A stretch of 64,000 nt of DNA from Apodemus sylvaticus (GCF_947179515.1 NC_067474.1:89719824-89783823), one strand, 5' to 3'. Counted from the first letter of the stretch, positions 46,386 to 60,146 are shown. Translations and numbers: made by a program. The notes: generated from the letters alone by a model not told the origin.

Positions 46386-47519
46386 TTTGTTAGCAAATAT
46401 GATTTGATACCATCACTGGTTAAATCCAGCTACACAAAACTCAAAAAATACATGGTCCTAATGACAATTTCATAAAAGTTATAAAATAAATATGTACAAC
46501 ATATTACAAGATAGCACTATTTTGTTGAAACTAAAGAACTACAGCATTCTTGATATTTCATGTGGTTATTAACATCTTGAGATGCTGGCCAGGCAAATCC
46601 TTGGTTCTAGAATTTACATATATCATTACTGAATCCCCTACTGCTGAGGGTCATATCTAACCTACTATTTAATTATTATGAGAGTAACTTTCAACTCCAT
46701 GTGCACTAGGGATAGAAAATTGTTCAAATATATACCTTTGGTGACTAAATTGGGAAACTGCAGCCACATTTCCTGAAAGAATGTAATCATGACCATTTTA
46801 TTTGCACTATGTAACTGCTACAATAGCAATAGGGTTTGTCTCAAGAGAAAAATATTTCGTGCCATAAATAAGCAATAACGTATGGAGAAAACCATCAGCA
46901 AGGAGATGAGAGCTGAGTTCTGCTATAATATTCCTTATTATTTTACACCATATGAAACAATAATGTTTTGTTCTCCTGTTAAGATAGCTGAATAATGTCA
47001 GCAGGAAATGCTAGAAAAATATTTTCAATCATCACTTCAGTAGCTTCTCTATGTAAGAAAAACATGCCCAGTTTGAAAGAAGTTTTTTATGAAACCAAAA
47101 AAAAAATGTCTAAAATGCCTAGGGCACTTGAATCCACTGCAGAACTTTTCTATTCCAGAGATGGACAAATAAGGAATCGGGCTTGTCCAAAGCATTAGAA
47201 TCACTTTAATCCTGGTCCCTTTACTTGCTGTTTCTACTACTGCAGTGCCAGTTTGTTGTATTCCTTTTTAAATACCTTAATTTTTATTAAGTGTATTATT
47301 TAACCTTTTAATGAGTTTATTAAAATATTTTGTATGTAAAATTCACATATTGTGTTTCCTCTTGAATGAATTTGGTTACATGCAAATAGTCTACTTACAT
47401 TTGTTATTACAAAAACTATGAGCTGGCATGTGTATGTCCACGCATGTGGCTATTTGGACTAGCAAATTTAGGATAATTAAAATGTCAGAGTTAAAACTAA
47501 ATACCAATGCAGGTTGGTA
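46386..47519. other. unassigned non-coding DNA
   Basis: The 67-codon open frame at 46,995-47,198 has no recognisable domain or splice signals. Confidence 0.45.
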
Positions 47520-47885
47520 TTATAGTTACTTTTCTATTGGTGTGAAAAAATACCATTATCATGACAACATATAAAAGAAAACATTTACATTGGGGCTAAC
47601 TGTTCAAGAGCATTAGTCTTCAGGATCTTCAGGGCAGGAAGCATGGCAGCAGACAGGATGGCATGGCACTGGAGCAGTAGCAATGAACTAAGATCCTGAT
47701 TGCTAAATTGGAGGCAGAGAGAGCTAACAAGGAATGGAATGGGCTTTTGAAACCTCGTAGCCCATCCACATCAACACACTTCTTTTCAAACGTTCACAAA
47801 CAGTTCCAATAACTAAGGACTAAGTATTCATATGGGTCTCTCAGGCCTATTCTAGTGCAAACCACCATAGTTGGGATCACTAATC
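47520..47885 (+). repeat. murine dispersed repeat, copy A
   Basis: 'cttttctattggtgtgaaaa', 'ggcaggaagcatggcagcag', 'gggcttttgaaacctcgtag' and 'gtgcaaaccaccata' match a very common murine interspersed repeat in forward orientation. Family name not assigned. Confidence 0.65.
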
Positions 47886-48007
47886 TGCTTCTTTCATCTC
47901 TACAGTGCTCAACGGTATCAAAATAAGGAAATGTTTTAAAGTGAGACAACAATTAAAAACTAAATCTCAACTAACACAAGTGTCTACATTATCCCGAGTA
48001 ATCAAGT

Positions 48008-48395
48008 ATATGTCTTAGTTTTCTCTACTTTGCTATGAGAAAATTCTGACCAAAGCAACTTTAGGAGGAGAAGGAGCATTTGGCTTTCAGATTATAATCT
48101 TTTATTAAGAGATGACAAGACAGGAACTGAAGACAGAGGCTTAAGGCAGACATTACTCATAAGAAACAATGTTTAATGGCTAGATACTAGTCTTATGTTC
48201 AACCACCTTTCCTATTCAAACCAGATCCACCGCATAGGGGTGTCTCTCCCGACAGTGGTCTGGGACTCTTTCATTAAGCAGGAAAATGCCCCACAGAGTT
48301 AACCACAGTTTGAGAGAGGCAATTCATCAATAGGAGTTTCCTCTTCCCAAATATGCCAAGTTGATCACTAAAACTAACTTGAACTAACAGCATAT
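48008..48395 (+). repeat. murine dispersed repeat, copy B
   Basis: Same family as copy A, more complete at the 3' side: 'tgagaaaattctgaccaaag', 'ccagatccaccgcatagggg', 'caggaaaatgccccacag', 'ccaagttgatcactaaaact'. The 4,018-4,268 fragment is the reverse complement of this 3' part. Confidence 0.65.
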
Positions 48396-48991
48396 CAAAA
48401 CCAAGCAAAATAGGATTACCAGTTCAAACCTAATCAGTTCCTTCCCCTTACTCACATTAGTAATCTTGCCTTCAAATTTACCTACTTAGATTAAAGCCAT
48501 TGGAATCATTATCATTTCTTTCTCATTCTTACAAATTAAAGGCCCAAGAGTCTTTACTAATTGGCAAAAGCTTCAAAAATGGTGCTTCATACTGTTGTTA
48601 TTAATATAAATACATGTATGCATTTCACTCGCATAACTAGACAACCATCATAGAAACTGCCTGGAGTCATACTTTCAATGTCAAAAAAAATGTTTCATTT
48701 GAAAATTGTATTGTTTTCACTGATGTTGTATTTTCGGCTTAGGCAATATTTAAGGTAAATAATTTTTGGAGGATCACATAGAATTTTATTTTTTACAAAT
48801 ATATCATATGTTTCAGAAAAAATATTACTTTAGCTACTTCATATAAAATCACCTAATATACAAGTTATATTTTAAGTAAATTACATATAAGTATTATAAT
48901 TTATACACGTGTAGGAAACATATTGTATCTGTAGGAAAAATGGTATGATTTGGTGATATTTTCTAGAAGCTTTACTTAAAATTATAATTAA

Positions 48992-49205
48992 GACTAGGAG
49001 CTGGAGAGATGTCTTAGTGGTTAAGAGTGTTTGCTACTTTTTTAGAGAAGTGGGGTTCACTTATCAGCACTCACATGAGGCAGCTCATTACCCCACCTGA
49101 GATACCAGCTTCTGGGTATCTAGCCTCAGAATGTACTGCATGTATGTAGTAAACACACATAATCAGAGACCCAAGAACACAGATAAATAAAAAATAAAGT
49201 ATTTA
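48992..49205 (+). repeat. B2/B3-type SINE
   Basis: 'aggagctggagagatgtctt', 'gtggttaagagtgtttgct', a B-box-like 'ggggttcacttatcagcact' and an A-rich AATAAAAAATAAAG tail. Confidence 0.85.
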
Positions 49206-49237
49206 TTGCTGAGAAATAGGAATATATATGAGCAACT

Positions 49238-49239
<2 letters not shown>

Positions 49240-49271
<32 letters not shown>
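49240..49271. repeat. (AT)n microsatellite
   Basis: About 31 bases of alternating AT. Confidence 0.95.
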
Positions 49272-49274
<3 letters not shown>

Positions 49275-51079
49275 CAGCAATTATGATCAATAATAATAAG
49301 AATCTATGGACTTAACAACTGGTACTATTATGTAACTCAAGACAAATTGATAAGACAAAAAATAAAATGTGTTTCTAAAGAGGGGGGTAACATTGTTCTC
49401 AGCCAATGTTAAGAAACTCTTCTATTAACTCCATTTATGAACTGGGTTGTAATTCAATGATTATAAGAAACGGGATCTGACATATATCTGCTTGGACATG
49501 CAATTAGATTAGCTCATTTTCCAGTTTAATCCTAATACAAGTGTTTCTAATTTAAGCATTCAAACTACACTAAACCCTATAAGGTCTGTCAATTTTATCT
49601 ACAAAGCTCTTTTGTTAGGCAGTTCCACCAAAAGCAGGTCTATTCATTTTCCTAGGAAAAGAACTGATCAGTAGAATATATTGTATCTTTATGCATAGAC
49701 AGATGACTGGATTGCTGCTAATGTATTACTAACCAAGCAGAATCTTCTTCTGAAAGAGCTTGCAGCCCATGGCATTAACTGATTAAAAAACCAGCGAACA
49801 AGTACTTTCTAGCTTTCTTGTCTATTAATGAGAAAATGATCCCAAAGCTTTTCTACACTAGTAACCCTCAGCTGTCTGAAACTAGACCAAATTGATGCAG
49901 TCGTTTATGCACTGAGCTTAAAGTTTTCTACTTTAAAATTGAATTATTGGAGTTAACTGCAATTTAAAAGTCTCCTATTTTATTGTCTGTGCTTATGCTT
50001 GCATCTTGCACTGGAAGAAACGGTGACACAGGATCACTCTGTTTTTCAATGCATGTGTTTGTTTTTGGAAAGCAGAGTGGTACAGGCAGCAGCTGTAGGA
50101 GTAAATAATTACTCAGAAAATGCCAGCTATATAAACAGCAATGAATTCAAATTCCTAACTGTGTCGAGTCAACTATTCAGTACCAGATAAACCCTTGGAA
50201 TGCTACTTAAAATAAAACACTTGATAGACTTAGGCATGAAGTAGAAAAAATATGGCATTTATTAAGACTTCAATATGTATTTTCAGTTGCATATACTAAT
50301 AGATGCCTCAATAAAATGGTGCTTTTAGATGGTTTAAGAAGAGGACATTCTTAGATGACAGAATAGATTTTGCTTGATACTAAAAATAAATAAAATGCTC
50401 ATGTGGATTAGGCATAGAAAAAAGAAGCTAAATATTTGTCCTATGTTTTTATAGGTTTCTGAACTTCTGGTAGATGGTAGTCCAATTGCTCAGTGAGAAA
50501 AGTAAACTCTTAGGAAGAAGAATACCATGTTTAGAGTATCTCAGAAGAATTCAATGTCTCAGACCTACAGCTGTGGTACATAAAGACCCATACATTTCCA
50601 ATTCCACATGTAAAACTCTCAAGATACTTTCATTTGAATTTTTTCAATTCCTTCCTTTTCAAAACTCACATTAATAATATTAACAAAAAATGTCTTCAAA
50701 GAAGACTGAGTGCTTTAATAATGCACTTCTTTGAGAATACTGAGGTAAACTTGAAACTTAGGCAAAGGACCAGGTCTTGTATTGCTAAGAATTTGCTCAG
50801 TAATCTACTTGACAAGGCATACCATATTTCCACTCCTTATTATTCTACTTGTTTGAGTTATCAAAGAATAATCTGAAGTACCAAAAGAAAGAAAGGATGC
50901 ATTGTGATATGGTCAAATTACCTTCTTGAGTTCAAAAGTTCAAGTCTACTGCAAAATACAATACAAAACTAAATAAATCATCATTATTTTGGTACATGTA
51001 AAAGTACTTGGACATCAAAACTTCTCTGTAGGCGTTTATACAAAATAGAATGCCCACAAACTATACATGGAGTACATTT
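49272..51079. other. unassigned non-coding DNA
   Basis: No repeat recognised. A 63-codon open frame at 49,999-50,190 and two overlapping frames near 50,474-50,876 have no splice context or domains. Confidence 0.45.
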
Positions 51080-51640
51080 TATGTTGGCCTACTACTCCTG
51101 GCTGATAGAGCTGCCCTGGAGTGTGGCTCATAGATTAAAGGACACTCGACTGATTTTCCCATTCCCAGAAGAGATCAACTGCAATTTCACCTTCAGCCCA
51201 CTTCTGGGATTTTGTGTAAGTTGAACATGTGCATGTCCTGTGTATGCTATCACATTCTCTGAGTTCTTTTGTGGTCATTACTGCTCTATACATAACAATT
51301 AAATAATTGTAAACAGCCTAGAGGTCCATCAACTAGTAAATGGATAAGGAAACTGTGGTTCAATTTAACATATCACTCAATCAAAGTATCCACAGAGATT
51401 AAGTAGACAGAAGTGTAGAAGTAGACAGAGGGAGGAGGGGATTTTCCAAAGATGGGGAAATGAAGCATAGAGCTATAGATAAAAAGGGAAACTCAAAGAG
51501 GGGGGCAGGGATAAGAGATAAGGGTAAGGGAGGGAGTATGGGGAGGGACAACTGACAATAAAGGTCTTTTGGGAAAAAATTCCATAGACATGTACTTAGA
51601 AATGTTCTTATAACACAGGGTATAATCAAGTTTTCATGCT
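51080..51640 (+). mobile_element. older L1-associated sequence, composite
   Basis: 51,080-51,290 ('tgttggcctactactcctgg', 'tgattttcccattcccagaa') matches the murine dispersed repeat also seen at 31,250. 51,290-51,640 is an old forward L1 end: 'acagcctagaggtccatcaa', then a G-rich 3' UTR with 'gggagggacaactgacaata'. Confidence 0.55.
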
Positions 51641-52335
51641 TGTATCAAATGATATCTTATCTAGTCATCTAAAAGACAGTGTTGATCCATCTTTACTGTC
51701 AGGAAAGACCTCTATAATACATCAATAACAAAAGCAGTATCATTATGAGCAAGCAATAAGCCTTCATTTAGAAGGGACAATGGTTCACCATAGAGGTCAC
51801 ATCTGCTAAAGAGTTCCTGGGACTTTCATCTTTTCCCTTACACTTAAAAGAAGTACATGTCTCAGTTTTATTAAGCAATATGGCAAAACATGCAAACAGC
51901 ATATCAACAACAGACTGCTTCATGTCATTTACATTGTATTTAATTGGTAGAGCAATTCTGTTCTTCTAATTTATAAATGTTTTTATATTGTTGTATCTAA
52001 AGACTTTATGATCTTTACACTATCATAGATATACCATGGTTCTACATTGCCTTTCTTATTTCAGGTTAATAAATAAACTTTACACATGACATCTGTAAAG
52101 GCAAGAGCAGTAGAACCCATACCAGAACACTCTAACAAAATAATATAAGCATAATTTTAGGATGACCACTAGATTTTTGCTTCTCTTGTGCTTTTTCACT
52201 GTACTTGACTCCTTTTTCTACAGATATACTGCAACAAAGAAATCATAAGCAAAACAACAGCTCTGGCTTAATTGAAGAAATAGCTTCAACACTGTATAGA
52301 TAATGTGATCAGCATGAATAAGAATGCACATTAGA
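51641..52335. other. unassigned non-coding DNA
   Basis: No feature was recognised. Confidence 0.45.
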
Positions 52336-54470
52336 GATCCATTTTTAACTCCTTGTATAAAGCTCAAGTCAGTGGATAAAGGACTAACACTTAAAAGCAG
52401 ATACTATGAAACTAATGGAAAAGAAAATGGGGAAGAGCCTTGAACACATGATTTATGTTCTAATACCAGCAATCAACAAATGGGATTTCACAAAATTGCA
52501 AAGCTTCTGTAAGGCAATGAAAACTATGACTAGGACAAAATGGCAATCAGCAGATTAGGAAAAGATCTTTAACAACCCTACATCCAATAGAGGGTAAATA
52601 TCCAATATATATAAAGAACTCAAGAAGTTAGACTTCAGAGAACCAAATAACCCTATTAGAAATGAGGTGCACAGCTAAACAAAGAATTCTCAGCTGAGGA
52701 ATATCAAATGGCCTAGCAGCCCCTAAAGAATTGTTCAACATCCTTAGTCATCAGGGAAATGCAAATCAAAACAAGCTTGAGATTTTGCCTCATACCTCTC
52801 AGAATGGCTAAGATGAAAAACTCAGGTGACAGCAGATGCTGGCAAGGATGTGGAGAATGAGAAACACTCCTCCATTGTTGGTGGGATTGAAAGCTGGTAC
52901 AACCATTCTGAGAATCAGTCTGGTGATTCCTCAGAAAATTAGACATAATTTTCCTGAGGAACTCACTCCTGTGAGGAGTGGTATACTTGAGGACTGAGCT
53001 ATACCACTCCTGGGCATATTCCCAAAAGATGCTCAACCATATTACAAGGCTACATGCTCCACTATGTGCATAGCAGTCTTATATATAATAGCCAGAAGGT
53101 GGAAATAACACAGATGTCCCACAACAACGGAGTAGATACAGAAAACAATACATTTACACAAAGGAGTACTATTCAGTTATTAAACAATGACTTCATGAAA
53201 TTCTTAGGCAAATGGATGGAACTAAAAAATATACTAAGCCAAGGTAGCCCAGTCACAACAGAACACAGAGTATGACTCACTGATAAGTGGATATTAGCCC
53301 AAAAGCTTGGGATATCCAAGGTGCAAAGCACAGACCATATGAAGCTCAACAAGGAACACCTATAGGTGGAGCTTCAGTTCTTCTTAGAAGACGGAACAAA
53401 ATACTCATGGGAGAGAGAGGGTGGGACAGACTTGGGGGAAGAGAGGAGGGGAGGCAGAAAAAGAGGGGCAGGATCTGCTATGAGCGGTGATGGGATGATA
53501 TACAGAAGTTCAGGAATTTGAATGCAATGGAGGATCGGGAACTGGGGGTAGCCACCAGCAAGTCTCGGAATCCAGGAAAGCAAGAGGCTCAAAGGACCCA
53601 ACAGGGATAAAATTAGCTGAAATGCCCAAGAAATGGGAGGGGGAACCTGTAGAGACCATATCCAGAGGTTAGGCAAGGCTCCTGGTTGGGATAGGGCTAC
53701 TCACTCTTATACAAATTCTTAGAAGGGCTCCTGTCTAAAGGCAATACTGAGACAAAGTGTGGAGTGGAGACTAAAGGAAAGTTCATCCAGAGACTGCCCC
53801 ACCTGAGAATTCATCCCATATCCAGATACCAAGCCGAGACACTATGGCAAATGACAAGAAGTACTTTCTGATAGGAGCCTGTTATGGCTGTCTCCAGAGA
53901 GGCTCTGCCAGAGCATGACAAACACAGAGGCAGATGCTCACAGCCAACCATTAGACTGAGCACAGGGTCCCCAACAGAGAAATCAGATAAAGGACTAAAG
54001 GAGCTAAAGGCGTTTGCAACCCCATAGGAAAAACAACAATATCAATCAGCCAGACCCCTCCCCGAAGAGCTCTCAGGGACTGAACACCAACCAAAGAGTA
54101 CACATGGAGGGACACATGACTCCAGCAGCATATGAAGCATTGTCTGGATCAATAGAAGGTGCCCTTTGTCCTGTGAAGGTTTGATCTCCCAGTGTAGTGG
54201 GATGCCGGTGGTGTACTGGGAGTCGGTGGCTAGGAGAAAGAGCCTCTTCATAGAAGCAGGGGGAGGGCAGATGGGAGCGGGGCATTCTAGAGGGGAAACC
54301 AGGAAAGGGGATAACATTTGAAAAAAAAATTTTTTAACAGAGCTGAGGACCAAACCCAGGGCCTTGTGCTTGCTAGGCAAGTGCTCTACCACTGAGCTAA
54401 ATCCCCAACCCCAACATTTGAAATGTAATACATAAACTATCCAGTTTAAAAACAAAAATTAAAAAAAATG
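52336..54470 (+). mobile_element. 5'-truncated older L1 (Lx-like), broken by an ID SINE
   Basis: ORF2 C-terminal third (52,336-53,290), including 'caaagcttctgtaaggcaat' and the 'tttcacaaaattg' region, then a 3' UTR of about 1.1 kb. The UTR holds 'gcagatgctcacagccaacc', 'cagcagcatatgaagcattg' and the terminal 'aacatttgaaatgtaat' with an A-rich tail. Frames are broken throughout. The 3' UTR is much longer than that of the young copies, as in the L1 at 24,490. Confidence 0.85.
54330..54412 (-). repeat. ID SINE (BC1-derived) with target duplications
   Basis: On the reverse strand it reads 'ggggttggggatttagctca' (A box 'tagctcagtgg'), 'gagcacttgcctagcaagca', then the B box region 'gggtttggtcc', ending 'cagctctgtt' and an A tail. 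ID elements derive from BC1/tRNA-Ala and expanded greatly in rat. AACATTTGAAA occurs at 54,313-54,323 and 54,413-54,423 as the target duplication, inside the L1 3' UTR terminus. The internal polymerase III promoter looks intact. Confidence 0.95.
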
Positions 54471-54947
54471 GTCTCTGCTAATAATTTATTTCCAAATACC
54501 TAAGAAACACTGCTTATAAAACCCTGCCCCCTCCATTGTGGTATATTCTTCATTACTCCAACTCCAGGCTTCACTGTAGTGCTAATGAGCCCACCACATC
54601 TTCTCTAATGCCTTGCTATTTTCTTATACTCTTTCTCTTTGCAGTGGTGTCTCCTTCAATCATTTCCAGCTTTGACAAAATTTCAGATGGTTCCATGGCC
54701 TGCTTAGAGTCTATTCTTTCCTGCCAAATCTTCCGAGATGTACATATTCATATCCAAGCCAACCTGTTCTTGCATTTATGATTCAACCTATTTGTTAAGT
54801 GCCTGGCTATGACTGAATTGCTAAATCTGTATCTGACTATGAAGATCATAGGTAGCAACACTCCAACAGAAAGGTTTTCTTAATATAATGAGTACTACCA
54901 CATGCACATAGACTTCAACAGAGAAGTAGAAATTATGCATCATTTCT
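54471..54947. other. unassigned non-coding DNA
   Basis: Contains an 81-codon open frame (54,536-54,781) without recognisable domains. Confidence 0.4.
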
Positions 54948-54972
54948 TTATATATATATGTATGTATGTATG

Positions 54973-55015
<43 letters not shown>
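54948..55015. repeat. (AT)n/(GTAT)n microsatellite
   Basis: TATATATG, GTAT units, then about 40 bases of alternating AT. Confidence 0.95.
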
Positions 55016-55017
<2 letters not shown>

Positions 55018-57189
55018 CATTATTCTCTGCCTTTAGAGACTGTCTTTGTTTCTAAAGTGAACCTGCTAGCTTGTCCAGGGACTTGGGATGTGATGTGAAG
55101 GATGATAACAAAGGCCGTATTACCCAGAAGCTGTAGTTCCAAATGTTTGGGGAATTGAACTTCAAGCATAAGTGTACCTCCAAAGTTCTTTGCTTACAAA
55201 AATGCAGAAGTCTGGTTTGCCTGAAATATTTATTCTGAGATTATTAAAGAAAAGATTAGAGGCAGTTTCTTGTATTTGATCAAGGATAATAAGTAACTGT
55301 TTAATGTTATAAGACAATCTCAGCAACACTTGCAAATATATCTAATAATAATAATTAATCACAATAATAATTAATAACAATAACAATAAGTATGGTTTAT
55401 ATAGATTATTGGAACAATTTCAGTGAAACAAAATTCTTACTGTTTGAGAATTAATGTTAAAATCACACTCAGACGAAGCATGCTTTTGTTAACATTCACA
55501 AACAAAACAAAACTGATCTTACATACTTTTGAAACAGAGGCCCTCAGATTATTCTCAAAAAAAAATGGAAGAATGATTCTGATCTAGAGCTGATTATTAA
55601 GGAAGTAAATTCTAGTGTCATTTTCCCTTTATGAAACACTATTGAATAACCATCTGGACTCAACAATTTCTTTCATGAACGGCCTTCAGTAGAACTTTAA
55701 ATTTTCTCTACAGAAATAAAATTTTCAAAAGATTTTGCTTATTAGTGGGAAATTTTGCTAATTACAGTCTTCAAAGTCTAAATCAGGGCTGATTTTGTTA
55801 CCCGAAGACATACAGTATTAGTGTATATTGTATTAATCCTTAAATGCCTCCCTAATTATGGATGCAGTTTTTAGTACATTGTTTAGCTTTTTTCTTTTAA
55901 ATGGATCCAATTAAGTTTTGATTGGCCTTTTTTCCCCAGTGAGATTATAAACTAACTCTTATCTTCTTCACTCTTAATAGATTTGTTCATTCAGCATAAA
56001 GAAAAATTTAGTTGTACCAAATGCTTAAAACATAAAGTTGCCTCTGGCATTTGTTAACATTCTAGAGGTATTTGTACCTATTTAGTTTTATTACTGTTTT
56101 TAAACTCTTAATTAGCTCTGCTAAATATCTTGTCTTTTTTTCCTTTTCATCTTGGATTCATATCATTTTTGTAATTCAGGGCACTAGTGTCACTAATAGT
56201 TCCTCTAAACTGTCTTAATGTCCTCTTGTATCCAAAACATCAGTATTTTTAGAGGTATCTACTATGTAAGGCAACCATTGTCGAGCAATCAATGCTGAAT
56301 CTAGGTCTGAGTCGAAGATTTGTCCATGGTGCTTTCTAGATAAACCTTCACTGTGCTACTGTAAAAAAGAAGAACAACATATTGGGAGTGTGCTTGTTCT
56401 CTGTGTATCATTATTTTCGTATGATGACAAGGTTATCTGTAAATTTCACAGCCAAGATGAATAAAGGGCACAATCAATAGAAATTCTATTGCTTTACTAA
56501 ATAATACTAATTTTTCTTATAGATATATAAAATGTAGCTTTGGAACAAAAAAGGTAATCTTATGTCCATTACAAGGAACTGATATTTTAAAAAAGAAGAG
56601 GAAAAAAAGCATCAATTTGGTGGCATTGATTATTTATTTTAAAATCACATATAAGAGTTTTGGGAAAAAAAGAGTATCCTTAAAGCACCATTTGAAAGAA
56701 TATTAGAAAATAATACATTTTATATGTGAATATTTGAATTACTAAAATTAATTAGTATTATAAAAATATTACACTTGTGATATTTATATATTATTAGCTT
56801 GAAATTTAAAAGTCTATAAATATTTATCGTTTTTGTCTCAAAAATCTCAACTTTTTAACTCAGTAGATATCGAGTGTAATCATATCTCTTTCAAAGAAAA
56901 TTTGAAATTTATAGTAAATTTGAAACACTGAAATAGAAAGAAATTGTAGAAGAAAGTTGAAAGGTGCATATGTGAGTATATATGTGTATCTATATTTGTA
57001 TGTGTATATGTATATATTAAAATCTCATAGCGAGTTCAAACATTGAGTCCACAAATATCAACAACTGTGGCCATACATTCTAAAACATATATGAGAAACC
57101 CAGTGTAATAATTTAGTACAATCTTATTAGTAATTCACTATTACAGTCAATACAATGCTATTGGGTACTATAAATATGTCTCAGCATTT
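55016..57189. other. unassigned AT-rich non-coding DNA
   Basis: An AATAAT-rich patch lies at 55,341-55,390. No gene was seen. Confidence 0.45.
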
Positions 57190-57385
57190 AGGCAATCAAA
57201 ATGCTCTTGAAGATGAACCTGTTTGATTCCAAGCATCCATATAGGGTCTCACAACTGCTTGTAACTCTAGATTGAAGAGAATCTGGAACATTTGGCCTGT
57301 GAGGGCACCAGCACTCACATGTACACATCACACAAATCCCCTCCACACACATGTAACTTAAAAAAATAATTAAAAAATTAAAACC
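57190..57385 (+). repeat. B3-type SINE, diverged
   Basis: 'aaatgctcttgaagatgaac', 'tgattccaagcatccatata', 'gtctcacaactgcttgtaac', 'gagggcaccagcactcacat' and an A-rich tail. Confidence 0.75.
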
Positions 57386-58454
57386 TCGATTGGTCTTTTT
57401 ATTTTATTTTAGATTATTCTAGTTATTTTTATGACAGAAATAGTGTTAAACACTATAATAGGTTGACAGTAAAATACTATTTTGTCCAGGGAAAGAAAGA
57501 TTTTTGACTCGAAATATTCACAATTCAGTATAAAAATGTGTTTATCTGTGTGAAAGAAGCTAAAGAAAGAAGTGGAGGGAGCTCAGGAGAGATTCAGGTT
57601 TAAGTGGTGAAGAATCTCTGTATGAAACCTGCAAATCAAAAGACAGTCATTTGAAAGCTGCTCCTGGACAGGATGAAGGAAACCATCCACTAAGGAGTCA
57701 GCCTTCCTTGCTAGTGTAACTGCTGTAGAAATGGGCCACATCTTACTGACTTCTTCAGAGATGACCCTATGATCAAGGACCTCACAAGATTTAGCCAGAA
57801 GAATATTACTCAATGCAAAAAAATTCATTTTGGTGAATTATTAGAATGATATTCCTAACTATAGTTTGAAATGGACTGATATATGCTACTTAATTACCAT
57901 ATTAAATATAAACTCATCATATTGAAAAGAACATTATGCATAATAAACTATCTTTATCAATGTACATGAAGAAGAAACACATGTCTTCTAACTTTTCTAA
58001 ATCATGCAGCTAATACTTTGTAGAGTTGAGATAGTTTAAAGTTCATTATTCAGGCCATTATACTTGGGTATGGTACAGACAGAGTAGCTTAAAGTATATT
58101 CTTGAGTTCTGCTTGATGACAAGTCTATCACTGATTTTATCAACTACCTAATGTCAGTATTGAGAAATAAAAGCTCCAAACATCTGGCAACATAAAGTTA
58201 CAGGTTGTAAATTTAGTCTAGACATACATCATTAATCTGAATATTTCTCATGCTGAAAGGCAGAAAATATTCTAAAACTGCTAAGTACTATAAATAAATG
58301 GTAAGGTATACAGTTTTTTGTTGCTTTTGTAATCTGAAATATTCAGTGACATTAGTTATGAGCAGTAAATTATAGCCATGTTTGCAGTGAAAAGGTAGTG
58401 TATATTCTGGTATTAAGATTTATCTAAGTAACCCTGTGAAGCTGTGAATAAGTT
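57386..58454. other. unassigned non-coding DNA
   Basis: No feature was recognised. The 81-codon reverse frame at 57,583-57,828 lacks supporting signals. Confidence 0.45.
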
Positions 58455-58576
58455 TCTGGATGTGGTGGCATGGCCTTTAATCCTGGCCCATGGAGAGGTG
58501 AAGAAAGAGGACAAGAAGATAATAATTCATAGCCTCCCATGCTATATAGGCTACGTGAACCAAACCAAAAATTTAA
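58455..58576 (+). repeat. diverged B1-like SINE
   Basis: 'gatgtggtggcatggccttt' and 'aatcctggcccatggagagg' at the start and 'tataggctacgtgaacc' near the end follow the B1 plan with many changes. Confidence 0.55.
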
Positions 58577-58599
58577 ATGACGCTTAATACATAGAATTT

Positions 58600-59530
58600 G
58601 AAAAAAACAATATGTTCAAGGAATTTGAAGAGGACATGAATAAAGACTTAGGATGGAAGTAAAATCTATACTGAATACCAATTTGCATAGATAAGGTGTA
58701 GAGAAAATTAAGGATATGAATTCAATCAAGAATTAAAAATGTTAAAGAAAACCAGATTTTCAATGAAGTTCAAGTAAACTTTTCATTAAAATTAATTTGA
58801 AAAGTCGGTGCAAAACACATCACAAACAGAAGTAATCACGTAGAAGACAAAATATCAGTACTTAATGATAACGAGCAAGAACTTAATCATACAATAATGA
58901 AAATGATTTCTTTAAATGAAGGACCAAAATGTCTGGCAAACATCAGCCACTATTAGCAGAAAGTTTCTAGGAAATCTAGATATAAAATATGCAGAATTCT
59001 AGGTCAAGATCACAGAACACATCATGAATAAAAATCACAGAATATTCAACTCATAGGATAAATCTGTATCAGAAGTCTTATGTACCAGATAAAGAGTTAA
59101 TAGCTCAAATTCATATAAGGAATTTGCAAACAAAGCATAAAGCATACAAATAACCCAATTAGAATGGATGATCGATCTAAATGGAGCCTTCTTAAAAGAA
59201 ATCTAATGGCTAACAAAGATTTTTAAATTAGAATGGTTACCATTATGAAATAAAGAAATCTGACAAGGATGGGGAAAATGTATACTTATTAATTTGTGGT
59301 GGGAACACATTCTCTTATAGACTCTATGAAAATGACTGTGGAGACTCCTCAAAAAGCTAGAAAAGAACTACCAGTTCTTTTTGCATCATTCCAGGGTACA
59401 TAATTAAGGGTCTCTACATCCTCTTTCAAGAAAGGTCATCCTATACTCACAATAGCTAGTGAGTAGAATCAGTTTCTATGTCCACCAAAGGATAGCAAAT
59501 TACCATCTTGTAAACCAATTAAAATAAATG
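58600..59530 (+). mobile_element. ancient mammalian L1 (L1M-type) remnant
   Basis: The 59,080-59,520 part follows ORF2 of old mammalian L1: 'taacccaattagaatgg', 'gaaaatgactgtggagactc', 'agaactaccag', 'tactcacaatagctagtgag', 'tttctatgtccacc'. The upstream part (from 58,600) is less certain. No frame survives. Confidence 0.55.
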
Positions 59531-60146
59531 TAAAATAAAATGTAAATAAAAATAAATTACTTCTGAAAGGTGATAGCTTTCAAGAACCCATACCTTCCTG
59601 CATGCTTACTAGCATTTGTTATTTATTATTTCTCTGTAATAAGCATTCTGTCTGAGGTGAAAAATAATCTTAAAGAAAGCTAAAACTTTAAAATTCATGA
59701 GTTATTAATCAAAAATCGTGCCATGTATGGGATATATTTTTTTATAATTATTATTTAGGGAGGCTCCAGATGCCCTTGAAGAATGCAAAATCTTGCTATT
59801 CCCTTTACTTGCCTACCAGAACTATATGATAAGAGTATATCTGACAGACAATGCACCTTGATTTCAAGATACAGAAATCCATTGTGAAAGTGAGATTGGA
59901 TATTCCTCTTTGAATGCTACCTTTCATAGTACAATTATACTTGTAGATAAATGCTACTCTTAGCCTTAACGAGTGAAAACCCTTTATGAAGTAAAGGTGG
60001 TGAATGAAGACAACTGCTTAAAGCATTGAAATTAATTGAAGACCAAGTACTTAGCCATAAACAAGACATTTACATCACTCTTTAAGATTCTGGGTACATT
60101 GTAAAAAAGTCTGTCACTTTTATTCTCAGGAGTAGTATAGCCTTAT

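Noticed and set aside
46995..47198. 67-codon Lys-rich frame
   Set aside because: It has no acceptor or donor in the right phase and its composition follows local A-rich DNA.
54536..54781. 81-codon frame near 'ctctttgcag'
   Set aside because: The acceptor-like site lies in the middle of the frame, and no donor or recognisable peptide follows.
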